A stretch of 64,000 bases of DNA. Origin: Fomitopsis serialis. Its lineage: Eukaryota; Basidiomycota; Agaricomycetes; Polyporales; Fomitopsidaceae. A program made the position numbers and the translations under genes. A model generated the notes under the pieces. It searched no databases, was not told the DNA's origin, and saw only the letters and a program-made list of their open reading frames with translations. This document shows, piece after piece, positions 45,394 to 56,158 of the stretch (the stretch's first letter is position 1; each line of letters starts with the position of its first letter). The stretch is from contig NW_025955022.1 in assembly GCF_022376445.1 (NCBI RefSeq), forward strand, positions 169,234 through 233,233, given 5' to 3'.

Positions 45394-46345
45394 ATGACCA
45401 GCCGCACGCACAAGAAGCCGACCGAGGCGACGAAGCTACCCAAGGCAACAGCAGCGAAGACGAATGGCAAGGGGGGAAAAGAAACAAGATGCCGGCAAGT
45501 TTCAGCCCACTGGCAACTCACAAGAGCCTCGGGCTGCGCAAATGGCACCACTGCAAGCTCGTGCTTTTTCTCGCTGCGGCAACTCTTGTTCGTTCTCGCC
45601 TCGCAGGCCTGGTACTAGCTCTGGGCGACCGGTTCCGCGACGATCGCCGACGCTGCATTTCAATGATTCGCCTCCCAGGGCAGCGAGAGAGTGAAGCCCG
45701 AGGGCGGGCGGTGCAACGGCGGGAGAGTGAGGCTCGAGGGCGGGGTGCAACGACAGGACTCGGAGAGTGAAAACCAGTGACAAGCAGTAAGCCATAATAT
45801 TATGATTGACCGATACTTACTCTCGTGGTAGGAACATCAGCAGCTCCGTGAGCTGCTGATGGCGCAGCAACAAGAGCTGCTCCGCGTCCGGCGCAAGAAT
45901 GCCGAGTTTCAAGCACGGCTTGCAGCGCATCAAGCTCGGAAGCGTGTTCGAGAAGACTACGACGGCGCGAATGGTGATGATGAAGATGGTACCGTACAGG
46001 CAAAGGAGCTGAGACTCTCGCGCACGGAGCCCGACAACAACCGAGTCCCGTGTCCTGACCGCGCTGGTCCCAGGACCCAAGATGCGGAAAGCGATATGCG
46101 CAAGGAAGGTGGCCGCGCATATGAAGACCCGTGCAGGGGATGCTGAAGGTGCCCGGGACGAGGATGAGGACGAGGATGAGGATGAAGACGACGAAAGTAG
46201 CGAGGAGTGGTGTGGATGGAGAGGACGACATCGGAGACGAAGAGCGCGCACAACAGCAAGAAACACTTGGCGATCGAAAGGCCGACGCTCGCCAGATATG
46301 GCGCAACATCCCAGCAGAGCTACGCGCTCACATGCGCGAGCTGTA
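45394..46345 (+). CDS. Unrecognised acidic, Gln/Arg coiled-coil protein within the insertion
   Basis: Not recognised. Start candidate at 45394 (MTSRTHKKPTEATKLPK), a Lys-rich then Ser/Pro/Arg-rich front. A frame slip in the G6A4 run near 45473 is needed to continue. An intron of about 60 nt ends at about 45829, followed by a clear helix (LRELLMAQQQELLRVRRKN, then AEFQARLAAHQARKR). Next comes an Asp/Glu-rich stretch encoded by a GAGGATGAGGAC repeat (46157-46195), and another frame ends IWRNIPAELRAHMREL near 46345. The composition and the coiled coil resemble repeated open frames carried by basidiomycete transposons, but no catalytic domain is visible. Confidence 0.35.
46157..46195 (+). repeat. 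GAGGAT/GAGGAC microsatellite in the acidic coding stretch
   Basis: Six or more imperfect hexamer units encode Asp/Glu repeats in one frame. Confidence 0.8.
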
Positions 46346-46819
46346 AACGTCAAACATTGGACACAATGCCGACGAGCAATCATGATGCTATGGTGTCTTC
46401 GAATGCGTGAACTGTAGGATGTGCTTAGATCTTCATCACGAATGTATTCCATGCACAAGTATGCTCGAGACACCCTCCCACACTGATACAGAAATCACAA
46501 TGCTTGCTGGTATTGACAATCAGACCACGGCGAAAATATCATCGCAAGGCTGTCGTCTACAACGACGATAGCAAGGAGCATCGCCGCTACTAAACTAGGT
46601 CGAGGTGATTATGAGCGCTTGTAGCCCGTTCGCCGATGATTATCGACGATTGTGGCTCAAACATAACGGTACCACATTGATTAAACCGCGTAAGTACTAC
46701 TCATAACCTCTGCCCTCTGTAGTTATAATCCGCGCAACTGCGGCGAACGATTATGATGTTCAACCAAATTTCCCGATGCAGGGGCGACTCGAGTCTCCAA
46801 GCAAGATGAAGGACTCTTA

Positions 46820-47774
46820 CGGTTATAATTGTCAAGGTGTGTCTGCGGTAACGAGTCAACGATGCCCCTGCCGCTTCGAGGAGTTTGTTAAGGGGTATCA
46901 CTGTCATGGAGGGATGGGAAGTGTGAAATTTCAGGCCCGCAAGTGACTTGCAGAGGCCTGAGCGCGCCATCCAGTTGAGGAAAATCACCATGACTTCTTC
47001 GTGGTGCAAGAGGTCTCCGATGTTAAGGTATCGAAGACGAATGTGAGATGGCGACTGGAATAGTGAGGCTCCCGCGTAACTGGCAGCATCTTGCGGAGAT
47101 CGGATCTCAACATCTATAATCGTGAGGTCTGTAAGCTCGGGGAAGGCAGACACAATCCGCCGCAGCTGCGAGATGTTGTTCAGTTCGCAGAATCGAAGCG
47201 TCAACGATTTGACAGACTTGAAATCCGACAAGGCGAAGAAAAAACCCGTGTGGATGAAAGAAAGCCTTCCGAACCGGATGTCAAGGAGGCGTACGCGAGG
47301 CATCAGGCCAGCGAGCGCAGACGGTAGTGCTTGAAGGAAGCCCATGTAGCGAGTACTTCCGTAAGCCCGTAGCTGGCATGTGTTCGCGAGCCACTGCTTG
47401 ACGCGTGGTGACGCGTAGCACTGCTTGTACAGCCTGTTGAAGCTGGTGCGGCTGCGAATCTCAACGGCGTAGTAGAGGTTGTGCATCGCACGCGGATACC
47501 ACATTGCGCAGACCAGCGCCACAACGGGCAGTGTGGACTGATCCTCGATCGCGTCAATGACGAACTCGAAGATCTCGAGCGGGATGCGAGCGGAGAGGGC
47601 TAGGGGCAGGGTGCCCTCAAAACGGGCGTCCCGCCACTGCCACCAGAGTATGAATCTCTGTTTTCCGACGCCGAAGTCCTCGTCGCCCCATTCCTTGGGG
47701 CTGGATTCCTCATCGCTCTGTTCATCGGCACTCCATTGCGTGGTTTGTGCGTGTGAGACGTCAGGAGAAGGGGG
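46820..47774 (-). pseudogene. F-box/LRR protein, N-terminal half, truncated by insertion
   Basis: An acceptor (CACTTAG) near 47783 opens a frame with an acidic lead (SADEQSDEESSPKEWGDED). An F-box follows: IPLEIFEFVIDAI, then LPVVALVCAMWYPRAMHNL, then an LRR-like array (VRLLDIRFGRLSF, SVKSLTLRFCELN, FPELTDLTIIDVEI, IRLRYLNIGDLL). It ends in PLNKLLEAAGASL, exactly where related proteins continue into the C-terminal part found at 44243-44760. Beyond 46850 the reading runs into insertion sequence. A small upstream exon with the start codon should lie between about 47800 and 47860 but was not fixed. F-box proteins pick substrates for SCF ubiquitin ligases; this gene is probably inactive. Confidence 0.7.
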
Positions 47775-47789
47775 AAAACGCTAAGTGAA

Positions 47790-48597
47790 CGCATCAGTCG
47801 GGATCATGGACAGAATCAAGATGACCGACGCTAGGCTGGAGATCGGACATCTGGGCACTCGCACCCTATGAGTATGGCGACGTGAATATGAGGAGCCGTA
47901 AGTGTGAAGGTATTTTGAGTTGTTGATTACGGCTGTTGTACAAACGGTGGACCGCTCGCGCGCGGGGGTGTATGGAACGTTCAAGTTTGAGTCAAGCAGC
48001 GTATCAGGCCAGGATCTCAGCCACCCTATACTAGGCGGCCCGGCACCGGTCCGTGTGGTCGGTCTGTTTACATCCCGTCCAGCCACGACATAATTATTAG
48101 GGTCGAGCTGTCCATCAGTTCAATGTATGTACACTACCTGAAGCCAATACTGCGAATTCATGAGAACGGACAATGTGCTGCTCACATTGGATCTAGTGTC
48201 ACCAAGCCTGAACGCGAATCCCATAAAGCAGGATTGGAGAGTCTCGCCGAGCGAGACGACGAGTGGGTATGGAGATCCAACTCCGAGTCAGTAACACGCG
48301 AAGTACGGTGCAGCAGCAGCGCTTGAAATGTAGCAACGACTCCAGCATCCCACTGTTCATAGTATGTAGAACATCTTCTGACGCTCTCAGCCGCCGAAGA
48401 AGCAACAAGTGACGATCATGTCGAGTAAGTAAGGCCACACGTTATGAGGTTAGTACAACACGGCCGCAGGGCACGACAGAGAGCAGATGCAGAATGTACG
48501 CAAAGCACGCTGGGTATCAGTGGCAACAGTCAAGTGACCGAGAACGACAACGTGCAAGCAGGAAGGAGTGGAGATCATTCATAGTAGATAGCGGTCC
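47790..48597. other. Intergenic with a possible first exon and duplicated flank
   Basis: Contains the presumed 5' end of the split F-box gene (left) and sequence from 48130 on that is also found, diverged, near 43080. No independent gene. Confidence 0.4.
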
Positions 48598-50331
48598 TCA
48601 CCGTCGTCGACTCATCATGAAGCAGCCTTCATACCCCAGCACCTCCGCCGGGCTCAGGGTATCGCGCCATCGCCCGCTCAAGTTTCCGTGTTCGTTCCCG
48701 ACAAGGTACGATCTGTAAAGCCATCGTCCACGATCCCCATCCACCTGAATCCCTGTTAGACCATCACCAACTCAACAGCGATAGTCCACTCACATAGTTC
48801 TTCGACAGACACAAAAACCCGTCGCACGGCCGCACGCGCCCCAGCAGACTGAACTGGCCCCACGCAGAGTGCCCTTCGCCGGTGATGATGACGTCGCATA
48901 GCCTCCGCTCGCCGCGCTGCTTTTCCGGGATCCGCGACCACGTCTCGTACACTACCGGTGCCCGTCCAGGCGTCCGCACCTCCAGCCCATTCGGGCCCTC
49001 GTGCACCTCCGCGCCTACCGGCAGATACGCAAGCAGCGGACTGCCCGGGACAAGCGGATCGCTTCCTCGCGTCCCCGCCGGACCGTCCTCGTCCTCGTAG
49101 TACAGATGGTGCTCGCGGAGCTTCCACAGCTGCGGGTGCTGCGCGACGAGGCTGCGCTCCAGCACAGCGGGGGACGCGCCCGAGAGCAGGGCCGCGTACG
49201 CGGTGAACTCCGTGTACGTGAACAGCCCCTCCCAGAACCCGTCCAAGCTGCCCGGCACGAACACGCACTCCTGCGAGCCCGGCGCGGCGACACCCGCCAG
49301 CGCACGCGACCACTCCGCTTCCCACTCCGTGCTGGTCGCGCCCAGGACCGCTGGGAGCGTCGGGTCAGGCGGCTTCATGTAGCTGATGGTGTCCCATGCG
49401 ACGCTGAGCTGGTTGACGAGGGTGAGGTAGGCGAGGATGGCGGGAGATGCGGGCGCGGGCGGGGCTAGGCGTAAGGGCATGCCGTAGTGCGTCAGTACAG
49501 AGCCGTCCTTCGGGTTGAGGCTCGGGTGGAAATTGACCCAGGATGGTGTGCAGAGGCTGTAGTGATGTGCACCGAGCGCGATGAGCTTCAAGACGCTATT
49601 TGCGCTGTGGAAGGCTGCTTCGTCCATCATGTACTCCTCTGCGTGACAATGCGTAAGACGTCTGATACTCGTTGCAACAGGGTAGCGGACGCACCGGGCC
49701 TGAGGAGCATCCAGAACAACCACAAGGCCAACGATATTCGCTCATCGTTCCCCACTGGCCATTCGTCGCGTTTGACGGTAGACCGCACGAGCGACGCGCC
49801 ATTCTCGCCGAGCAGGTACGTCCGCAGCCAGCCGTCCATCCGGGCGTATTCTCTGAGCTGGCGCTCGTTCCTTCCGTCATTCTCGAGCATCATGAGGTAG
49901 GCCGTCCATAGCAGTTCACTAAGCTGCCTCGAGTGCCCCGAGCTAAGCTCCCAGATCGGAGCCAATGTATCTGTCTTAGCCCGTAATCGGCGCAGGACCA
50001 TACATCGCTTCTTGAGTTCTTGTGCGATCGCAAGCGGGGTGGTGCGCTCGGGACCGTACCGACGCACTGCTGCGGCTAGGTCGAACTTGTACGAGAAAAT
50101 GCGTGCCCAGATGTGGGGATTTCTGTCGAGAGCGAGGGCGGCATAGATGCGGCGATTCGTGGAGAGAAGAGGAACGAGCGCGGAGGGCGGACCGAGGAAG
50201 TTGACGGTGGCGGTGTAATACGCGATATGCTCGAGGACTTCCTGCGGGATGCTGTCCAGACTATGGATGGTGGTCATCGTCGACGGCGGCGTGCAGAGGG
50301 GGTGAGAAGGTGCAGACGAGGGGGAGGACAT
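48598..50331 (-). CDS. F-box protein of a large basidiomycete family
   Basis: Exon 1/2 run from 50331 and the last exon is 48598-48744, after an intron 48745-48793. The F-box is IPQEVLEHIAYYTAT ... LVPLLSTNRRIYAAL. The middle has the family hallmarks: ALGAHHYSLCTPSW, LTHYGMPLRLAPP, PAILAYLTLVNQLS. The C-terminal domain ends RGRWLYRSYLVGNEHGNLSG, RWRDTLSPAEVLGYEGCF and MSRRR. These proteins are common in Agaricomycetes and are thought to act as substrate receptors of SCF ubiquitin ligases; substrates are unknown. Near 49633 the frame changes between RIVTQ and EEYMMDEAAF with no possible intron: a G appears to be missing from a CAGGAG sequence. The first Met may not be the true start, because a TATA-like TATATAG lies only about 17 bases upstream; the Met at 50277 (MTTIHSLDS) is a good alternative. 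Confidence 0.82.
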
Positions 50332-50347
50332 GGCGAACGCGTGCGAC

Positions 50348-50356
50348 TATATAGCT
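50348..50356 (-). promoter_or_regulatory. TATA-like element upstream of the F-box gene
   Basis: GCTATATAG on the minus strand lies about 70 bases before the alternative start at 50277. It supports that start rather than 50331. Confidence 0.35.
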
Positions 50357-52145
50357 CGATTGGTCAGTGCGTTTTCCGGGACGCAAGTGCCCCCGGAGTC
50401 CCCGAGCCTCCGGACGATCGGACCCCGCGTCACGATCTCTCTATCGCCGTTTGCACATATTCGTTGTGAAGCCCGTCGCACGACGGCCGTCGAGGGAGTC
50501 ACCGTGAAAATAGACACAGATCTACTCACTGGAATACTTACCCATTCAGTAGGTGGGCTTCGTACCCACTCAAATCTCGCACTTCACTTCGCGGGACCGG
50601 GGCAAGTGATCGAAATCGCCCAGATCTCGATCATTGACATATCCCGGGCAAGCGTTTGTTCTCAGCCACTTCTCTTCCCAATCTCGTTGACTACAAACCA
50701 CTTACCAGCGCTGCAACACGCGATGCGAAAGAACAGGCCGCCCAGTGACCGCTCTTGTATGGCATGAACCACAATCCTCCCTGGCAAGACCGACAGACGG
50801 TCTCACGTCGAGCCCAATCAGGTGAGCCAAGGGAGTTGAAGCTGTCGTATAGACGCAGCCGTGGATTTACGCGGGTTCCATAACCATGATTCAAATTCTG
50901 CTTTATCAAGCCGCAGCTGGGAGGTGTCTTTTATCGGCCACTGGCCCCAACCTGTCCCAACCGGTCTTAGTCAACCAAAGGTGCTTACTATGTAGTGCAT
51001 AGCAAAGCTCACGTCGGACGCATGTGATATCTGGCCCTTTGTCATACAGGTCGCGCTACTTCTGGCAGTGGATAGCCTGAGTATGTGCTTGCTCAATTGA
51101 TGAAGCATACCGACTGAAGACACACTTTCCGGCGGTGAGCTACACGATTCAGGTATACTGCACTACCTCGCATTCGTTGTGTATCGCTCTGCCGAGCTAT
51201 ACACATACATCACCTTGGCACTCCGAGTCCATGGCGGATCCCTCATCTACTGTTCCATTCGATTACATGCACTATCCCGGCAACGTTGCCTTTGACTCTC
51301 CAATAACTCATTCCCTCCGGAGAACAAGGACTCAGTGGGACTATCAACCGAGTATGAGCTCCATGTCCGAGGACCTTTGGCCTGCAACCTAGCGCGTAAC
51401 GACGCCCAGCCCTCTCAGTAGCTCGTACGAAGGGTCTCCGCTCTGACCTAGCTCACTCCGGAACCATCCCACAGGCTTCGTGACACTCCGTAGAAGACCG
51501 GGCACCTATGCTACCCTTCTAACCGCCCGAACCAGAGGCTCGGTAGCCCTGACTTCGCCCTGACAGCGCGGTTCGCTCACACAGCGAGCACGGCTATGAT
51601 CTTCCGAACCACAAAGTCCACACGATCTCGCAACGACGTAGCTCGCAAGGAATCATCACGCCTGCACTAGCTGACAGGCCGAGTCTGGCCTCGTCGTCTC
51701 GACTCCCAGCATACCCGCGCACACCCGGAGGACAGCCCGCTACTGTACGCCGGAGCAGACGAAAATAGCTATGACGATTGGGGAAGAATGCTCGTGAGAC
51801 GGGGCGCAACCTGTCTTACAATTGACGACGAAAGCAGATGGGCCTCGACGTTGGGTCTCTAGGTTGAGTGGAGTCCGGTCATTGGTCCGGTGAGCAGCCA
51901 CTGGTTCTTTGGTGATAATCAATACTACTACAGGGAGGATGACTGTCACTGGACGGCAATGTGACTCGTGAGTGGAGTCTCAGATCTCAGTCCTCGCATG
52001 TGCTAGCAATGACGATCTCAGCCGTTGGGGTTGCAACATTCAATGTAGACTTGTGGTAAGTACCAGAACGGACCGAACGACTCTAGTTCCCTGATCTGGA
52101 CACACTCCACGACATAGCGTACTGAATGCCCTATACGAACCTGCT
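50357..52145. other. 1.8 kb without a supported gene
   Basis: Short open frames only. The stretch 51400-51740 is C-rich on + and could be a transposon remnant, but no domain or terminal repeat is visible. Confidence 0.4.
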
Positions 52146-53423
52146 CTAGAACGCAAATGGCCTGTCGCTGAGTTCGCCTCCGAAGCTCCGAAGTGCATTC
52201 CAATGAGGTCCCACCAATACCGTCAACGCCTGCGGGCGTACTTCCTGCATCCGAGACTCCCGCAGCCTGTATCGCCCAAAGGACGGGTCCGTCAAAGGCA
52301 CGGCCTGCGTTTTCTTGCACGACGGGTCGCGGATATTCACGGTGAACGCCAGCTTCTCGTTGTCCTGCGCCAGCTTGGCCATCGTGATGTCGAGTTGCAC
52401 CCACGGGAACGGGAAGGATAAAGCCGGTGGCTCTACGTCGCGGTCCCTCCGCACGAACGGTCCAACACTAGTTCCCGGCATGGGCAGACTGAGCACGATC
52501 TCGCGGAGGTTGGCGCGCATCTCCCACCGCGAGATGTGTGTCAAGGCTGTCAACATCCACGTAGGGTATTCGTACGCGACGAACTTGGCCTCGAGCCCCG
52601 CGTCCTTCAGGTGTAGACGCCGGAGCTGCAGGAACGGCACGGGTGACTGCAGGATGACGTACAGCGGCCCGTGGAACGTCAGGCGCAGAACCAGCTCCTC
52701 GAGCACGGGCGCAGCCACCCGGAGGATGTCCGAGTCGTTGTTGCTGCAGGAGGGTGCCACGTCGTTAACTATCGGCTGTAGTCTGCGCAAAGACATGTGC
52801 AATGGGAAGTGGTACAGCAGACAAGAGGTGACGCTGCCCGATGCTGAGGGGACGGTTAAGCCATGCAGAGTCGATTTCGTCGCGGGCGGTATACCCAGAC
52901 GTTGCATCGCACCGTCATCGGGAGGTGGCGTGATCTGTATCTGGTCTGATAGGTGTAGCTCAGACAGCGACCGGCATGCTGCAAGGAGGCGTAGGAAGTC
53001 GTTACACTGGAAGTTGTGTGTGCCGAGGAGGCGTAGGATCCGGATCCGAGAGAAATACGTCCTCACACCCTTGTTGATGTCGAAGAAACCTCTCGTGAAT
53101 AGGTCCACCGAACCGATGTTGAGCTCCTCCACACGGTCCATCATCAGGAGCAGGTCCGGCCACGCGCCGTCGAGCGACGCGGGGTCCGGTTTCGGCTTAC
53201 TGAATGTGAGCACCCGTACGAGCTGTCCGAGTCTGGGATGTTCCTCGAGCATGTCCAGGACGCGACCATGCTCCACGTGGGTGAGGATGGTGATCGTCCG
53301 GAACAGGTTGCTCTGTGCACGTCTGGCCCACTGGTGACACGTCAACGCACAAGCCTTGAGCGCACCCGTCTCTCCAGAGAGCTGATCTACGATCTCGTCG
53401 TGGATTTCTGCGGGAAGCACCAT
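52146..53423 (-). CDS. F-box/LRR-like protein, intronless
   Basis: A single open frame. The longer reading begins at 53597, but the F-box starts right after the Met at 53423 (MVLPAEIHDEIVDQL), which is the usual arrangement, so 53423 is preferred (425 residues). The F-box continues LKACALTCHQWARRAQSNLF, which is typical of Agaricomycetes. Leucine-rich segments follow: IRILRLLGTHNFQ, LSELHLSDQI, LEELVLRLTFHGPLYV, LQLRRLHLKDAGL, NLREIVLSLPM. The C-terminus ends in DRPFAF. Likely an SCF adaptor in the cytosol or nucleus; the substrate is unknown. The frame is intact over 1.28 kb without indels, unlike several neighbours. Confidence 0.88.
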   Translation of the reverse strand: MVLPAEIHDEIVDQLSGETGALKACALTCHQWARRAQSNLFRTITILTHVEHGRVLDMLEEHPRLGQLVRVLTFSKPKPDPASLDGAWPDLLLMMDRVEELNIGSVDLFTRGFFDINKGVRTYFSRIRILRLLGTHNFQCNDFLRLLAACRSLSELHLSDQIQITPPPDDGAMQRLGIPPATKSTLHGLTVPSASGSVTSCLLYHFPLHMSLRRLQPIVNDVAPSCSNNDSDILRVAAPVLEELVLRLTFHGPLYVILQSPVPFLQLRRLHLKDAGLEAKFVAYEYPTWMLTALTHISRWEMRANLREIVLSLPMPGTSVGPFVRRDRDVEPPALSFPFPWVQLDITMAKLAQDNEKLAFTVNIRDPSCKKTQAVPLTDPSFGRYRLRESRMQEVRPQALTVLVGPHWNALRSFGGELSDRPFAF

Positions 53424-54330
53424 GGTTCGAGACTCGAGTCGGTAGTGCGCCACTGCCTCTTCTAGGAGAGAGGGTAGCCCAGTTAGCGTGGAAGATGATG
53501 GCGTTTGGAAAGTGAGTGTCTTACAGTTTTGACTAGCCCGGGGACACGATATGACCGCGAGCTCGAATCGAAGGATGGTGGCCCAATGGTAGCCCAAATG
53601 AAAGCGGTGTTCGGACTGACGCTAGGATCTGACTGCGTCATTACTAAATGCAACAGCTGCATCAGCGGACCATCACTGGCGTGTAGCAACGCCGCCTTTA
53701 CAGACAAGACCTAGCTAAGACAATACGGCCCAAGCGTAGTCAAGTGCTGGTTGTCATAGAGTATCCGAGTGTCGATAGTGCTGGAGGTCCGAGCTGGAGT
53801 TCGGCGCTTCAAGCTTCAAGCTTCAGCGCTTGTGCTTGAAAACGGCGGCGGGCCGGCGGCCCAGCCTGCGGTCAATATCAATCCTTGCTGCTTCTCCTCT
53901 TGTCCTCCTCCTTCAGCTTCAGCTTCAGCCTTATCGATTTATCAGCTGCTCCGAGTACTGTGTCCCCGGCAGATCTTGTGGTGCTCTCATTGTACATCGT
54001 CGCAGAGTTCGGTGACCTACTACAAGCCGTTCATGGTACTACAGCTGTCTGGCAGTTGATCACAGCGAGCCTCATGATCAGTCTAGGCGCACGAACTCTG
54101 TACTGACATCCAGCAGTCCAGCACAAATCTGGCTACGCAAGGACCTGAACTGTACTGATTTTGATCGCCACCCACGATTCATAACGCCAACGTGTAACGC
54201 CTCGCGCGCGCAAGTTTCCTTTGTTGGAGACGGTAACCTTCTCCAGCTCCTCCCTGTGGCACGGTACCATCCCTCATCAACAATCGACAAAAATTGCTGG
54301 TCTAGCTCGCATCTACCCAAAGAGACACCT
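53424..54330. other. Divergent intergenic region
   Basis: Promoters of the F-box gene (-) and the BTB gene (+). It contains a small CTTCAAG/CTTCAG tandem (53808-53826 and 53905-53925) that forms a partial palindrome with TTGAAG-type neighbours. No gene. Confidence 0.5.
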
Positions 54331-55872
54331 ATGGAAGTTGCTCTAGCCCATGTCGAGTACAACCACGACATTAGAGTGCAATTTCACATCGACAACCTCG
54401 AGGAATTCTTTGCTCAGAGAGGATACCCAGTAGCGCAGCCCTACGTCACAGCTACGTTTGGACCGGGCTGGCGTATCGAGTGCTGGCCTTCACAAAGCGA
54501 TGGCCAGGACTGTACCATTTCTTGTCGCCTCGACGTAGGACCACGCGGATATCCGCGGCCCATTTCATGCTCCTTCATTGGCGAGTCAATGCCAGGTGGC
54601 CACCGATACTTTGAACATACCGCGACGTATATGTTCCACCCGCCGGATAAGTACTCTAGTAGGGTGTCTGGTGGTCGGCCTAATCCCTCTTGAAGACGCA
54701 GCACTGGAACTACCGTTTCCGTCATCTGCGACAGGAGAACGGGCTCGTCATCACAGCCACTATCCGCGCGCGAGCCGGTCATGCCTTCTCCGATGGCTGC
54801 GAAGGCTTTGGGGTGTTGCACGACCTGATAACTGGAGGTCAGCCGGATAAAATCAAGTTCATTGTCTTTGCGGGCCGGAATGCCACTGGAGTCGGACGAC
54901 TTGTGAGACCACGTACACTGTTATTCGACAAACACGCCTTACAGGTGAAGTGTCTCGCCTTGAACAATGTAGGCCATTCATATTGTCGCTGTCGCATGAT
55001 ATATCGAATCTCACCCGTTACCTCTATAATTAGGGTTGGATGATGCCTCTGATGCCCCGGCGCTCTGTCAGTGGGAGGTGTTCAGTGGACACAAGGGCGT
55101 TCCCAGTGCATTTGTTAGCGGGGCATCGAGCTATCAACCTGCGGCTCATCCCGACCTCGATGGTGACAGTGACTTCGAAGATGTAGGCGAAGAAGGCGTG
55201 GCAGGTATCATTCCCGGACAACTGCAGACGCGACCTACCGCCATTATCAGCGATGTCGCCGCCTCTACGTAAGCATCAAAACTTGACATCGACCGCACTC
55301 TGATTTCATTATAGATGGGAAGCGTTTCTGTTTTATCTATACACTGGCGTCGTGGTCTTCGCGCCTTTGGCAAGCAACGGTGAAGATGCACGAAAGCACT
55401 TCATAGCGAATTACCAGGTCGGCAACCCGCAACGCCCCGCACCATGCTCTTGCAGGTCGATGTACCGCCTTGCACACAGGGTATGTTCGGTGTGGTTGCC
55501 AAAATTCGGCTCATTGACCCAATCCTCATCACTAGCTTGACATGGCGGATCTCAAGAATATGGCGTTCGAGGAACTGAAGTCCCAGCTATCGAAAGACAA
55601 TGTTATCAAAGAGATCTTTTCCCAATTCACTTCGCAGTAAGTTCATCAAGCACTCACACCCGTTACAGTGCGCTCAACATTGCTGTTGTGGCCAATGCAG
55701 GCATGAGCAAGTGAAAGACATGGAATTGCAGTTGCTGAAACGATACTGGGACGAACTCAAGGGGTCAGATCAAGTGTCAGAGATGATGATGAAGGTCGTC
55801 AGTGGTAAACATCCTCATGCTGCGTCTATTATGATGGAGATCTGGCAGAGTGTCACTGTGATACCCACATGA
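54331..55872 (+). CDS. BTB/POZ-domain protein with a MATH-like N-terminus
   Basis: Start at 54331 (MEVALAHVEYNHDIRV), stop at 55870-55872. The N-terminal 180 residues are strand-rich, with WRIECWPS, CRLDVGPRGYPRP, HWNYRFRHLR and ITATIRARAG; this resembles MATH domains of SPOP-type proteins, which is inference. The BTB part carries FLFYLYTGVVVFAPL, a linker CSCRSMYRLAHR, then LDMADLKNMAFEELKSQL and LKRYWDELKGSDQV, the classical BTB plus 3-box/BACK start. Such proteins bring substrates to Cul3 ubiquitin ligases. Introns were placed at 54664-54695 (only 32 nt, unusually short), about 54946-55031, about 55270-55315 and two more before 55700. The second junction does not keep phase cleanly, so either an indel or a different splice site is involved. 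Confidence 0.75.
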
Positions 55873-56158
55873 GATGGGCGAATTGGGTCAATCTAGGAAC
55901 GATTTGTTCTCTCGTGATCAAGTTATTGATACCTACCTTTCAGAGTTTCATGTTTGAAGGTCGTTTGTCTGTTCAAATCATAGATCATTATGTATTTTGT
56001 TAGCCATTGCAACCATGGTAGTCCCGTCCGGCGTCCTCGAACGATGTTGGTAGTGACGTGACTAGCACGTGCATTCAGAACACTCAATGTATTCTTTCAA
56101 ATTCCTGCTCAATACTCGTACACACTGCTTTGTTCTGCGAGAGGATCATGGTGACAGT
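55873..56158. other. Short region between converging genes
   Basis: AT-richer 3' flanks of the BTB gene (+) and the NmrA-like gene (-). Nothing else seen. Confidence 0.5.

Larger units (their letters stand above)
44752..46828. mobile_element. Insertion of about 2.06 kb in an F-box/LRR gene, with 9-bp direct flanks
   Basis: The two halves of the F-box/LRR gene are separated by this block. CGGTTATAA occurs at both borders (44752-44760, 46820-46828), an 8-9 bp length that fits the target duplication of hAT-type DNA transposons. No clear terminal inverted repeat is seen. Near both ends, a GTTATAA motif followed a few bases later by GCGCAACTGCG recurs in direct orientation (44764-44774, 46732-46742), and TCATAATCAC/GTGATTATGA occurs inverted (about 44857 and 46603), which could be subterminal repeats. 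Inside are a tRNA-like sequence and a + strand open gene; no transposase was recognised. Non-autonomous element or composite insertion is the best guess. Confidence 0.5.

Noticed and set aside
51135..51392. Possible pheromone precursor (short + strand peptide)
   Set aside because: There is no C-terminal CaaX motif (it ends DLWPAT), so it does not fit basidiomycete pheromones.
52315..53337. 340-codon open frame on + opposite the intronless F-box gene
   Set aside because: Shadow of the F-box coding strand; no domain, and the - strand reading has a clear F-box and LRR pattern.
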